From JAGQOZ01 sp041399205 (lineage in GTDB: Bacteria > Planctomycetota > Planctomycetia > Pirellulales > Pirellulaceae): DNA of 64,000 bases. The stretch is from contig JAWKTK010000017.1 in the NCBI GenBank assembly GCA_041399205.1, positions 143,445 through 207,444 of the forward strand. Direction: 5' to 3'. The notes below the pieces were generated by a model. The model was not told the origin of the DNA. It saw only the letters and a program-made list of their open reading frames with translations, and searched no databases. The translations under genes were made by a program, and so were the position numbers. Shown one piece after another: positions 10,033-20,338 of the stretch (the first letter of the stretch is position 1; the number at the start of each line of letters is the position of its first letter).

Positions 10033-10532
10033 CTCTGGTGAGATGACGTTTTCGTCCTTGCAAAACTGCAATGTAGTTTCCAACTTTGCTGCTCTCGTTT
10101 CTGATGCGGTCACGGCACCACCATGATTGGATTCAAGGCTTTGGGAATAATTCACAATGTACAACCAGACCGCTCGAATCGAAAGTTGCGTCAGCGTAAT
10201 TCGAACAACGTCGACACTTGGCGTACGTGTTTCCTGGAATAGGGGTGGTATGGAGGGGCCCCATGACTCGCCAAATGACTCTTTGGTTTTGCCGTCCCCG
10301 CGCGGTGGCGACGTCCCATGTGCTCTTGTAGCAGGGCACGATGTGTTTCGTGCGCCGCAGGTTTTCTTCGGCAAATGGGCTCGATCAGGGTTCGAAGGGC
10401 ACAAAGGGTACGTCTTCAGTCCTGACCACGGCGTGCCAACACAACGAGCGGAAAAAGTTCGCCGTGAGACTTCTTGACGGGTGGCCGCCCTTTGATTGTT
10501 GTGTGCATTAGATCTCGCGGATGGCACGACAC
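10033..10532. other. No supported gene; contains repeat copy 2
   Basis: Long frames exist on both strands here, but they overlap each other, lack ribosome sites and do not look like proteins. The only structure recognised is the diverged direct repeat at 10209-10262. Confidence 0.5.
10209..10262 (+). repeat. Diverged direct repeat, copy 2 (right of DUF4268 remnant)
   Basis: Contains cgtcgacacttgg followed by ggtggtatggaggggcccca, matching 8505-8570 in order and orientation, about 1.7 kb away. Confidence 0.55.
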
Positions 10533-10721
10533 TCAATCACCGATTCCTTCGACCAACAACTTGGCAATCACCTGACATTCCTCCGGCGTGAACGCGGCTT
10601 TGATTTGGTCGGCAACGCGGGCAAGCTCAACTGCAGATGGCCCACCTGTCGGCCCACCTTGTTTTGACGTATTCGAAAGTGTCTTGTTTTTAGCTTCCGT
10701 TACGCTTCCTTGAGGGAGCAC
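10533..10721 (-). CDS. Displaced 3' end of the integrase gene (right end of element)
   Basis: A 62-codon frame begins exactly in the right att core. The core encodes VLPQG in the same frame as the integrase at the left core, so in the excised circle the integrase frame would run through the core and gain these 57 residues (SVTEAKNKTL...ELARVADQIK...PEECQVIAKLLVEGIGD). In the integrated state the fragment has only an in-core GTG as start and no evident ribosome site, so it may not be expressed. The last 30 residues look like an amphipathic helical tail. Confidence 0.6.
   Translation of the reverse strand: MLPQGSVTEAKNKTLSNTSKQGGPTGGPSAVELARVADQIKAAFTPEECQVIAKLLVEGIGD
10641..10657 (+). promoter_or_regulatory. 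Candidate integrase/excisionase arm-type site 3
   Basis: Sequence cccacctgtcggcccac, 49 bp inside the right att core. It differs by one base from 1294-1310 near the left core. Confidence 0.45.
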
Positions 10722-10722
10722 T
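10707..10722 (+). repeat. att core, distal copy
   Basis: Sixteen bases identical to 1176-1191. It represents the displaced 3' end of the original tRNA gene and marks the far end of the element. Confidence 0.88.
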
Positions 10723-11255
10723 TTTGTTTTCTAGGGGTATTACCCGATTCTGGCGGCAAACCTCGAAACGCATTCCTCCATATCTACACCAGTCGAAACT
10801 GGCTAGGGACAGAAGTTGTCGCCATTCCTGCCTGGCACTAAGGAAAACACTTTGGCGAACGAGGCTCGTTGGCGAACGGTCATTCTTCCGCCCGGCGGGC
10901 GAAACATCTTTGCCGGTGCGAGTCAGCCGCCGGTCGTCGTTCTGTTCAGCCCAGCGGGCGACACATGCAGATTCTCAAAGACGCCCAACATCACAATCGA
11001 CTAGAAACCGCGCGAGAAGTTGGAAAGAAGACAGGTAGGTGCCATGCACGAATGGCACAGTCGTGCTCGGCATTGCCTGCTTAACGTATACGGTCCGTTC
11101 GAATAATGGGCTTGTCGCAGCCAACGACCGCTTGTGCCATGGTTCTGGAACTTGCCGTTCGTTCGCCATGGCACGTGTCAGTGTTATCGCACTTCTTGCG
11201 GACCGTCGCTCGATAAGGACGCTCTAGACGACCTTATGGGATTCGATCCACTTCG
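10723..11255. other. Non-coding gap with TGCCAT inverted repeats
   Basis: No convincing gene. It contains two inverted repeats built on the same word: gtgccat/atggcac at 11039-11045 and 11052-11058, and gtgccatgg/ccatggcac at 11134-11142 and 11166-11174. They may be REP-like elements, or remnants from the 3' flank of the original tRNA gene. Confidence 0.45.
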
Positions 11256-12627
11256 TTAGATGTCAATTTCATAGCCTTTGCGGCTTGATCGAGAAAGAAA
11301 GGCGTTTGCTTCCTGGTCACCAACGATCTCGCGTTTGGTCGGATCCCATTTCAGTTCACGCCCCAAGCGTATGGCGATGTTTGCCAAGTGACATGTTTCC
11401 AACATTCGGTTGTGAGACCAGACGTCCGAGATCGGTTGTTTCCGAACGGCCATCGCCGCAACAAAGTTGGCAGTGTGGTTTTCACTCACCGGGCCTCCGT
11501 AGACCTTTTCGATGGCGTCTTCAGGCAAGGGATTGCTTTGCAGATCTTCCACCGGTTTTCCCGTCAACTTGCCTCGATTGACGAAGATTCGTCCGTTGGT
11601 TCCTTCAAACAAAATGCCGTTGTCGCCTTCACTGGTAATCACAAGCTGAACGTCACCTGGCATGCTGGCGTGGATTTCGAACTGCGTCGGCGAATTGTAT
11701 TGATCGCTGACGGTGGGATACCCTTTCTCATAGCTGACAGGCAGTGAATAGTTCACAGGAGTGATCTTGCTTGGTCCGGTATCACCTGCTCCCAGTGCCC
11801 AAAAAGCAATATCGACGTGATGAGCACCCCAATCGTTCATTTGGCCACCGGAGTACTCATACCAATTGCGCCAGGCATAATGACAGTTGGTATACAGCGG
11901 CACTCCTCCACCATATCCTTGGCGAATCTCCGGCAACGCTCGATACGGCACGGCAGGAGCCGGTCCCAGCCAGGCGTCCCAATCCAGACCTTGGGGAACA
12001 TCAATGGCCGGGATCACCGGTGAACCAGTCGCGCCATTAATCCCGCAAGTCACTTTGCGAATGTCACCAATGCGGCCAGCTCGAATCAACGCAATGGCCT
12101 TCAAGAAACGTTGCTCGCTTTCGGTTCGCTGCATCGTGCCAACTTGGAATACGCGTCCGGTCTTCTTGCACCACGTCTTCAATCAGCTTTCCTTCCGCAA
12201 TGGTCAATGTCAGAGGCTTTTCGCAATAGACGCCTTTGCCAGCCAACATTGCTTCAATGGAGATTTTGGTGTGCCAATGATCGGGCGTGGCAATCATGAC
12301 CGCGTCAATGTCTTTGCGTTCCAGCACTTTGCGATAGTCACTATAACCATCTGCCTTGCGGCCCGTCTTCTTTTCCAGCTTCTCGTTGGTAGCGCCCAGC
12401 ACATTTGCATCGACGTCTGCAAAGGCAGCGAAGTCGGCAAACTTGGTCGACTTGTCGGTGATCGCCCAGCCTTGGTTCCGAAGTCCAATCGTGGCGAACA
12501 CCGGTCGCTCGTTGGGCGAATCCTGAGCAATGGACTTCGCTCCGGATCCGGCAAATACTCCGGCTGCCACGGCAGACGCGGTCCCTAAGAAGTGGCGGCG
12601 GTTCAACGGCAGAGTCTTCTTCGACAT
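11256..12627 (-). pseudogene. Gfo/Idh/MocA-family oxidoreductase, Tat-exported, one frameshift
   Basis: An NAD(P)-dependent dehydrogenase-like protein. The start at 12627 gives a Tat signal (NRRHFLGTASAVAAG). The N-terminal half carries the Rossmann domain and the family motif ATPDHWH plus YCEKPLT (about 160-185). Near 12165 one extra base breaks the frame: ...KLIEDVV is continued in the next frame by KKTGRVFQVGTMQRTESEQ, and the C-terminal substrate-binding domain then runs intact to 11256 (GGQMNDWGAHHVDIAFWALG). The reunited protein would have the usual length of about 455 residues. A single-base sequencing error remains possible here. The substrate is unknown; relatives act on sugars or polyols. 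Confidence 0.85.
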
Positions 12628-13261
12628 GATTGGGCCTTCGTTCAAAAATAACATCTGAGAGTAACGTAAAACACCACGGCGGCGACCGACGTACTTGGCA
12701 GAGGCACCGCGCGATCGATTCGTTGGCAGCCGACAAACGATCGTCATTATACTCCGTCAAACCGACCAGAAGAAACCCGCCTCACTCATGCGACGCTGGA
12801 TCGGACGCAACCTACGTTGTCGTCGTGGGAATGAAGTCTTCGGGAAGACGAGTCTCTCGACGTTTTTGCAGATCTGCGCCAGACGTCGCAGTGTCCGACT
12901 CGGAGATTCGAACCTCGGTAAAGAGGATAGGCGGCCTGATTCGCAAAACGAACAGAGCCGCACCGTCGTGGCGATGGACCACTGTTCAGCTTTGGAACAA
13001 TGCGTGTTAACCAGAATCAGCGAATCACCACAAAATAGAGCGATTTGGCGCGCGTTACGCTCGTTCACAGCGCGATTCGCTTGGCGTCGGTTGCATACTA
13101 CAAACTAGTTGTTCTGGTTTACCAACCGCCAAATTGGCCCCGCTGACCTTTAGGCCTGGACCGTCAAGATTTTGAACCGCGATCAAAACGAGTTAGTTGA
13201 ACATCAGAACTAATTTCGCCCACAACGTTCGCACAACATTGTTCACTCAGGAGAACACCAC
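12628..13261. other. Intergenic, nothing recognised
   Basis: This 634-bp stretch has only short frames without protein character or ribosome sites. It lies between a minus-strand oxidoreductase start and a plus-strand gene start, so it must hold promoters for both, but no clear boxes were found. Confidence 0.5.
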
Positions 13262-16200
13262 GTGGTTCAACAGAAGCACTTCCTAACGCTGGCCGTTTTG
13301 GTCTTCATAACGGCAGTTGGTCAAGCTGACATCTTCCGTTGGGACACCGGAGAATTGATTCCCGGGACGGAGGGGATAGTGCCACGCACATATTCGCCTG
13401 ACGGATTGGAATAGCGAAGCTCACAACTTGCAATACGCGGACTTTTCGGGGATCGACCTGAGCAATTCGTATTTGGATCGTTCCTGGCTCGATTTCGCCG
13501 ATTTTCGTTCCGCGAACCTCACCAGGGCGGCTTTTCGGGGTTCGGTGCTCGCGAACGCCAATTTTAGCCAAGCCATAATAGATCGCGCTCTTTTTTGGGA
13601 CACAACATCGAGTGGGTTTACGAAGGAACAACTCTACTCGACCGCTAGTTATCAAGCGAAGGATTTACATGGGATTGGTCTGAGTTCCAACGACCTCTCG
13701 GGCTGGGACTTCAGTGATCAAAAACTTGATGCCGCATCTTTTCGGAGCTCCACGCTGACAAATGCCGACCAGACTGGTGCCACAATAGTCGGGCGCATAT
13801 TTTGACAGTTCCACTCTGACAAATGCCAATCTGTCTGGTGCCACAATAGTTCGCGCAGATTTCTCGGACACAACTTCCAGTGGATTTACGAAGGAGCAGC
13901 TTTACTGACCGCTAGTTATCAAGCGAAGGACTTTACAAAGGATTAATCTGAGTTCCAACGACCTCTCGGGTTGGGACTTCCGTGATCAGAATCTTGATGC
14001 CGCAGATTTTGAGAATTCCACGCTGACGAATGCCGACCTGACTGGTGCCACAATAGCTGGGGCATTTTTCCGGAGGTCCACGCTGACGAATGCAGATTTT
14101 ACCCGGGATTCAACTGAGTTCTAACGACCTGTCCGGCTGGGATTTCATGGCCGACTCGACGGTGCCAATCTTGGAAATGATTTGAGCGGGCGCGAATCTT
14201 GACAATACAAACTTGAATGCGTACTCCTATTAAATGCCAATCTCAGCGGGCGTGCGAGTCTTGACGGTGCAAACGTGGGGCGTTCAAACCTAGCGAATGC
14301 CAATCTCAGCGGCGCGAATCTTGACAGTGCAAACCTGGTACGTGCGAACCTAGCAAATGCGAACTTCAGCGGCGCGGCGGTGAAAGGAGCCGATTTTGAT
14401 GGTGGATTCACGAAGCAGCAACTCTATTCTACGGCCAGCTATCAGGCCAAGAATCTGCAAGGAATTGGACTTCGCACAAACGATCTGAGCGGCTGGAATT
14501 TTCATGGCCAAGATCTCAGCAACGCGAATTTATACAACTCAACACTCGCTGGCACGGACCTGAGCGGTGCCACCGTGACCGGTGCAAATTTGAGCGATAC
14601 CACTTCGCGAGGATTTACCAAGGAGCAACTCTACTCGACGGCGAGTTATCGAGAGAAGAATTTGCAAGGAATTGAACTTCGCACAAACGATCTGAGTGGC
14701 TGGGATTTTCATGGCCAAGATCTCAGCGACGCAGATTTAAGCTTCACATCACTCGAAAATACTGATCTGAGCGGGGCGATACTATCCGGTTCGAGCTTTA
14801 GCCAATCAAAACTAACGAATACCAAGCTAAACGGGGCGATAATAGCTAGCACTTACCTTGCGCGTTTGACACTTACGAATACCAGTCTGAGGGGGGCGAT
14901 ACTCTCCGGCTCGAACTTATACGATATAGAAATAACGAATTCAAATCTGGGGGGCGCAGATCTCTCTAATACAAGATTGAACGTATCCAAGGTAACGGAT
15001 ACCAATATGACTGGCGCGATTCTTGTCAATGCGGACATGACATATTCGACGTTGGCGAATGTAACCCTGAGCAACGCGAATCTGCGCAGTGTTGACCTAA
15101 GCAATTCGACGCTCACGGATGTTGAAATGAGTCACGCAGATCTAAACGGTACAGATTTTATCCAATCGAAACTGTCAAATGTCAATCTCCGTAACGCGAA
15201 TCTCAGCAATGTTTATCTACTTTCTGCGACGCTTGAAGATGTCGATCTGAGTGATGCCAATCTAAATGGTACAGATTTTCGCCGATCGGCGCTGTCAAAT
15301 GTCAATCTCAGCAACGCGAACCTCAGCAATACGGATTTCACCAACACGACGCTGATAAATGTGGACTTTAGTGGCGTGAAGAACTTCGGCAATGCGCGCC
15401 TAATCGGTTTATCGCTGACAGGCTTGGACTTTAGTGATGCGGATTTCAGCAATGCAATGGTAGCGAGTATGAACGCGATTGGCACCACCCTCAATGACGC
15501 GAACATGAGCAATGCGAATCTATCAAATTCGGTGTTGATTGGTGCTGTCTTACGCGGCGTGAACCTCCGGGATGCAGATCTGACCGAATCTGACTTGACG
15601 AATGCAGATCTGAGTGGTGCCACGGTCGCCGGTGCAGATTTGTTCGATACCACGTCGCGCGGATTTACCAAGGAGCAGCTCTATTCGACGGCCAGCTATC
15701 AAGCCAAGAATCTGCAAGGAATTGGACTTGGCAGAAACGATCTGAGCGGCTGGAATTTTCATGACCAAGATCTCAGCAATGCAGAGATCATCATTATCCA
15801 CGCTCACGAATGCCGATCTATTCGGTGCCACCGTGACCGGTGCAGATTTAGGCTATACCACTCGCGAGGATTTACCAAGGAACAACTTTATTCGACCGCG
15901 AGCTATCAGGCCAAGAACTTGGCTGGTATCGACCTTGGTTCCAACGACCTGAGTGGTTGAACTTTCGGGGATTCGATCTTAGCAATGCAGATCTAGCTTT
16001 CTCGACGCTCAGGAATGCCGACCTGAGTGATGCCTCTGTAACCGGTGCAAATTTGAGGCATACCACCTTTTTTCACAGATTTACGAAAGAACAACTCTAT
16101 TCGACTTCTAGTTATCAAGCCAAGAATCTGCAAGGAATTGACTTGCCGAAAACGATTCGAGCGGTTGGAATTTTCATACAAGATCTCAGCAACGCAAATT

Positions 16201-17369
16201 TATACAACTCAACACTAGCTGACACGGACCTGAGCGGTGCCACCGTGACCGGTGCAGATTTGAGCGATACTACTTCGCGAGGATTTACCAAGGAGCAACT
16301 CTGCCCGACGGCGAGTTATCGAGAGAAGAATTTGCAGGAGTTGTCTTGGCCAACAATGACCTATCAGGGCTGGGACTTCCGTGATCAAAATCTCGAATCC
16401 GCAAATTTTGCGAGATCCAAACTGACGAACGTCAATCTAAGCGGAACAACTGTGGCTGGTGCGAAATTCGCCCGCACCTCTCTGCGTGGATTCACCAAGG
16501 AACAACTCTATTCGACTGCCAGTTATCAAGCCAAGAACTTGGCCGGTATCGACCTTAGTGAAAACTACCTGAGTGGCTGTGGGACTTTCGAGGCCAAGAT
16601 CTTAGCAACGCATCAGTGAATGATGCAACGCCTACGTCGGCGGACCTGACCGATGCAAACCTCAGCGGTGTGTCTTTTTCGCAACACAACGCTCACGTCG
16701 GCGAAGGTTGACCATCGCAAACCTCAGCAATGCGATGATGGCTACCAATCTAAGTCGGGTGTACCTGAACGGAGCGAATCTGAAGAATGCCAACCTTTCT
16801 ATGTCCGAAGATCAGTTCCGCACTGTTTTCATTCAGAACAGTCTACAATCAGTGGACAAGGTTCCCATGGGACTTTGATCCTGTTGCGGAGTGGCTAACG
16901 TTCGAGCTGTCGCCGGTGGGTGATTTTATCCTGATGACGTGCTGATATTGCCGATGTCGACTTGTTGCAGCAATGGATACGCGATGACGCTCCTCATTGG
17001 TTGCTCGATGAAATGTTTGACGTAAACAACGACCGTCTTCATGACTTTGAAGATTTGGCGTTTTGGATTCGAGAGCTGAAGCAGACGTGGTTTGGCGATG
17101 CGAATCTGGATGGCGAGTTTAATTCGGCAGACTTTACCACGGTGTTTCAAGCTGGCCAGTACGAAGACGCCATCGCAGGGAATTCGACCTGGGCCACCGG
17201 CGATTGGAATGGAGACGGCGAATTTGATACCAGCGATTTAGTCGTAGCGTTCCAAGATGGCGGCTATGAACTGGGCCTTCGTCCGGTTGTGAACGCCGTG
17301 CCGGAAGCGAATGGCGAGTTGCTGTTGCTGATTGGGTTGTGTTTGGTTTCGCGTTTACGGCGCCGGTAA
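13262..17369 (+). pseudogene. Giant pentapeptide-repeat protein with dockerin-like tail and PEP-CTERM, many frameshifts
   Basis: The ancestral product was about 1370 residues. A GTG at 13262 with AGGAGA upstream starts a signal peptide (FLTLAVLVFITAVGQA) followed by DIFRWDTGELIPG, but the frame stops near 13412. The protein continues in other frames at 13428-13805, 14275-15960, 15957-16619 and 16962-17369. The body is made of A(D/N)LxN pentapeptide units, interrupted by a recurring block (GFTKEQLYSTASYQAKNLQG plus NDLSGWDF) about every 70 residues. The tail has two dockerin-like Ca sites (GDANLDGEFNSAD, GDWNGDGEFDTSD) and a PEP-CTERM-like end (AVPEAN, hydrophobic, RLRRR). At least six lesions show decay, perhaps helped by slippage between repeats. 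Confidence 0.85.
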
Positions 17370-17373
17370 TGGG

Positions 17374-17421
17374 TTTGTTTGAGGATAAGCGGATTTTCCG
17401 GCTAAAGCCGGGACTACGAAC
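17374..17421 (+). repeat. 48-bp direct repeat with hairpin, copy 1
   Basis: Identical to 17522-17569. It contains ccggctaaagccgg, a perfect small hairpin followed by gactacgaac, a pattern of REP-like intergenic repeats. It lies just after the stop of the pentapeptide-repeat gene. Confidence 0.75.
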
Positions 17422-17521
17422 CAGCAGGCAATCCCAGTCTGGCGAGACGATTGCAACAACCTCAAAGGACACGAAGGACTTGCGCGGGTTTTGCGGAATA
17501 GTTGCGCCATCGGTAGACGGT

Positions 17522-17569
17522 TTTGTTTGAGGATAAGCGGATTTTCCGGCTAAAGCCGGGACTACGAAC
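17522..17569 (+). repeat. 48-bp direct repeat with hairpin, copy 2
   Basis: Second exact copy, 148 bp after the first. The surrounding 17370-17720 holds no supported gene. A third partial echo (actacgaacc) follows at about 17580. Confidence 0.75.
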
Positions 17570-17720
17570 TGGAAGAAACTACGAACCCGGGAAAAATACG
17601 GAGACGGCGGACGAAGTGCATAAGAATAGCCGGACGAGTCTACAATTGCAGGAGACTCGAACCGGCTTTTTGCGTTGAACGCGAACGTCTTTTGCGTGGC
17701 GAATGAGAACGTCTTGTTGA

Positions 17721-19007
17721 TTAGACGTTTTCTTCGGGGTAGTGGTTGGTTTCCAGAGTATTGGCGGGGACCATTTTTTGTTTCACTTTGTCCCAACCAA
17801 TCATTTGGCCAGATCGCCACGATTCGTTGGCCATGCACACTGCCGCGACGCCGGCCATGCCCAATTCCACTGGGCAATTCAGTTCTTCGCCGTTGCGCAA
17901 ATGATTGTGGAAGTTGGTGTGGTGCAGATTAACGTCTTCGCCACCCGTCTTCTTATGCTCTGCCAAGACCTTGTCATCTTTGTCTTTGGCAATCCAACCG
18001 CTGCCTGTAAAGTACAACGTACCTCGGTAACCGCGAATCAAATGATCAATCCCCACTCGATTGCTCATCGTTCCCAAGACATAAACCGTCATGCCTCGAG
18101 GATATTCGCAGATCATTTCAAAGTTGTCCGGTAAATCTCGGTCATCTCGCCATTGCCAGATACCGCCCATGCCGACCACGCGTCGCGGGTACAGCAAGTT
18201 GCAAGCTTTCATAATGCGAGTAATTCGATGAATAAACAGGTCGGTGGCGATACCGCCTGAATACATTGAATAGTTTCGCCATTCGTAATAATGATGTGGA
18301 TTCCAAGGAATTTTGGGAGCGTGACCAAGCCAGTCGTTCCAGTTCAGGTCGGCTGGTTTGGGTTCATTGTCTTTCAAGTCGGGGACTCGCCACGGTCCCT
18401 GTTCACCATAGCGGCGAACGTATTCAATCTGTGCTTGAACCACTTGTCCAATGACACCTTCCTTGATGGCCACAGCCGCCGAACGATAGCTGTCGTCCGA
18501 CATCGCTTGTACGCCAACTTGCACGGGCAAGCCAGTTTCTTTTTGCTTGGCCATAACCAGCAAGGCTTCATCGATGGTGTGCGTCATCGGCTTTTCACAG
18601 TAGACCGCTTTGCCGGCGTCCAGAGCGTCGATGGTCATGGTGCTGTGCCAGTGTTCAGGCGTGGCGATGGTGACGTAGTCAATCTCTTTGATGTCCAAGA
18701 CTTTTCGATAATCGGTGAAGGCGGAATCGGCTTGGACGTTGGTCTTGCCCGCTTCCGAGCGAGTCTTCCAGCAATCGGCCACGGCAACGGCGTTCAGATT
18801 GTTCGATTCTTTCAAGTTGTTGTAGGCGCTCATGTGGTTGCCCGCCATACCGCCGGCGCCGATGAAGCCAATGTTGATTCGTTCGTTGGCGCCAACTACT
18901 TGTGAATAGCTCTTAGCGGTCCAAGTGGTGACGGCGGCTGCAGCGCCAACCGCACTGGTGGTTTCCAGGAAAGACCGTCGATGGATCGACGCTGGCTTTT
19001 CGGACAT
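17721..19007 (-). CDS. Gfo/Idh/MocA-family oxidoreductase, Tat-exported
   Basis: An intact 428-residue protein. The ATG at 19007 is chosen over the longer frame (to 19064) because GGGAGA lies just upstream and the product then begins MSEKPASIHRRSFLETTSA, a Tat signal. The Rossmann motif GFIGAGGMAGNH follows, then ATPEHWH and YCEKPMTH (about 140-165) and the C-terminal domain with the GGIATDLFIHRITRIM segment. It is a probable periplasmic sugar- or polyol-type dehydrogenase. It resembles the frameshifted paralogue at 11256-12627 in layout. It is divergent from the cation-exchanger gene. Confidence 0.92.
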   Translation of the reverse strand: MSEKPASIHRRSFLETTSAVGAAAAVTTWTAKSYSQVVGANERINIGFIGAGGMAGNHMSAYNNLKESNNLNAVAVADCWKTRSEAGKTNVQADSAFTDYRKVLDIKEIDYVTIATPEHWHSTMTIDALDAGKAVYCEKPMTHTIDEALLVMAKQKETGLPVQVGVQAMSDDSYRSAAVAIKEGVIGQVVQAQIEYVRRYGEQGPWRVPDLKDNEPKPADLNWNDWLGHAPKIPWNPHHYYEWRNYSMYSGGIATDLFIHRITRIMKACNLLYPRRVVGMGGIWQWRDDRDLPDNFEMICEYPRGMTVYVLGTMSNRVGIDHLIRGYRGTLYFTGSGWIAKDKDDKVLAEHKKTGGEDVNLHHTNFHNHLRNGEELNCPVELGMAGVAAVCMANESWRSGQMIGWDKVKQKMVPANTLETNHYPEENV

Positions 19008-19293
19008 GTAGATATCTCCCAAAAAGAATTGGTTGCGAATAAGTTTCACGTTTTTTGTTGCCAATCTGGCGAATCGTCTATTGGACCATTGTCTGTTGTG
19101 TCAAGCAACAGTAGGTCAATTCGTTTGAATATCCAGGAAAGCCGCTGGGTCGAAGTTGACATTGATTCGCCTTTCTTTTCTACTCTGCGGCTTGTGTTTG
19201 CAGTAAACACTGCTTGAGACCACATTCGTGTCAATTCGATCAATGTTCGATGAATGACGAATTTTGGTTCGCAACAGAGAGGAAGCAGCGCCC

Positions 19294-20307
19294 ATGTTGT
19301 TGCTGGTGCTTCAATTTATTGGACTGGCCGCCGTGATTGTCATATTTGGCATCATGCTGGCCAAATATGCCGATGCCATTGCAGAAATCACCGGTTTAGG
19401 TCGAACGCTGGCAGGACTAGTGCTATTGGCGGCGGCAACCAGTTTGCCCGAATTGGCCGTCGATTGCAGCTTTGCGTTGTCTGAAGCTCCGGACTTTGCC
19501 GTCGGCGCGCTAGTAGGCAGTTCACTGTTCAATCTGTTGATTTTGGGCGTGATGGATTTTAGCCATCGTTATCCGGACCGTATTTTTTCTGCGGCCAGTT
19601 CCAAACATATTTTGTCGGCTTCCACCAGTTTGCTGCTGACCGGTGTGGTCATTCTGTTCTTAGTGCTTTCACAACAGAATTTGAAATTTGTCTGGAACGG
19701 ATTTGGCTTGGGGCCGTTCGTCATTTTCGTTTTGTACATTCTGAGCCTGCGCATGGTGTATATGAGCGAAAGCGACGACGAAGACGAAGAAGCCTCGTCC
19801 GACGGGATGACATTGCGTCGAGCGTTGATTGGCTATTTAGTTACCACGGCCATTATTTTCTTTGCCGCCAGCGCGCTGGCGCCGACTTCGGAAAAATTGG
19901 CCGAAGTCACCGGACTTGGCGGGACGTTTGTCGGCAGCACGTTTGTGGCGCTCACGACGTCACTGCCTGAATTGGTCACCACTGCAGCAGCGGTTCGCAT
20001 GGGTTCGTTTGATCTGGCCATAGGCAATGTATTGGGCAGCAATAATTTTAATATGGCGATCCTTTTCCCTGTGGACTGTGTCTACCGCAAAGGAACGTTG
20101 CTGGGTGACGCGGAATTGTCACACGCCATCACCGGCTGCATTGTCATGGTCATCACCGCAATTACCATCTTATCCATGGTCTACCGCCCCAGAAAACGGA
20201 ATGTGTTGTTAGATCCCGGAGCGGGCATGGTTGTGGTGCTGGCTATTCTGGCGATCTCCGCGCTGTATTACCTTTCTCCGGCCAGTACGGCACTGCCGGC
20301 GCCCTGA
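19294..20307 (+). CDS. Sodium/calcium exchanger family membrane protein (CaCA)
   Basis: A 337-residue protein with about ten membrane segments and the inverted duplication typical of CaCA antiporters. The two alpha repeats are visible as TSLPELAVDCSFAL...GALVGSSLFNL (first half) and TSLPELVTTAAAVRMG...GNVLGSNNFNM (second half). An acidic cytoplasmic loop (ESDDEDEEAS) joins the halves. The start at 19294 has AGAGGAAG about 9 bases upstream, better than the frame's first start at 19264. It probably exchanges Ca2+ or another cation for Na+ or H+. A sulfatase-like gene follows after 31 bp and may be co-transcribed. Confidence 0.9.
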   Translation: MLLLVLQFIGLAAVIVIFGIMLAKYADAIAEITGLGRTLAGLVLLAAATSLPELAVDCSFALSEAPDFAVGALVGSSLFNLLILGVMDFSHRYPDRIFSAASSKHILSASTSLLLTGVVILFLVLSQQNLKFVWNGFGLGPFVIFVLYILSLRMVYMSESDDEDEEASSDGMTLRRALIGYLVTTAIIFFAASALAPTSEKLAEVTGLGGTFVGSTFVALTTSLPELVTTAAAVRMGSFDLAIGNVLGSNNFNMAILFPVDCVYRKGTLLGDAELSHAITGCIVMVITAITILSMVYRPRKRNVLLDPGAGMVVVLAILAISALYYLSPASTALPAP

Positions 20308-20338
20308 CGTTGGCGGATTACAGAAGTCTGCAAGATCC

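Noticed and set aside
9648..10046. Plus-strand frame of 132 codons
   Set aside because: No ribosome site or protein-like blocks; it runs antisense to the small gene at 9859-10032.
8505..10262. Integron attC sites around the DUF4268 unit
   Set aside because: The repeats lack the RYYYAAC/GTTRRRY core and the required fold, and no integron integrase is present.
13428..16619. CRISPR-like regular repeats
   Set aside because: The regularity is coding (pentapeptide and 70-residue blocks); there are no identical direct repeats with unique spacers and no cas genes.
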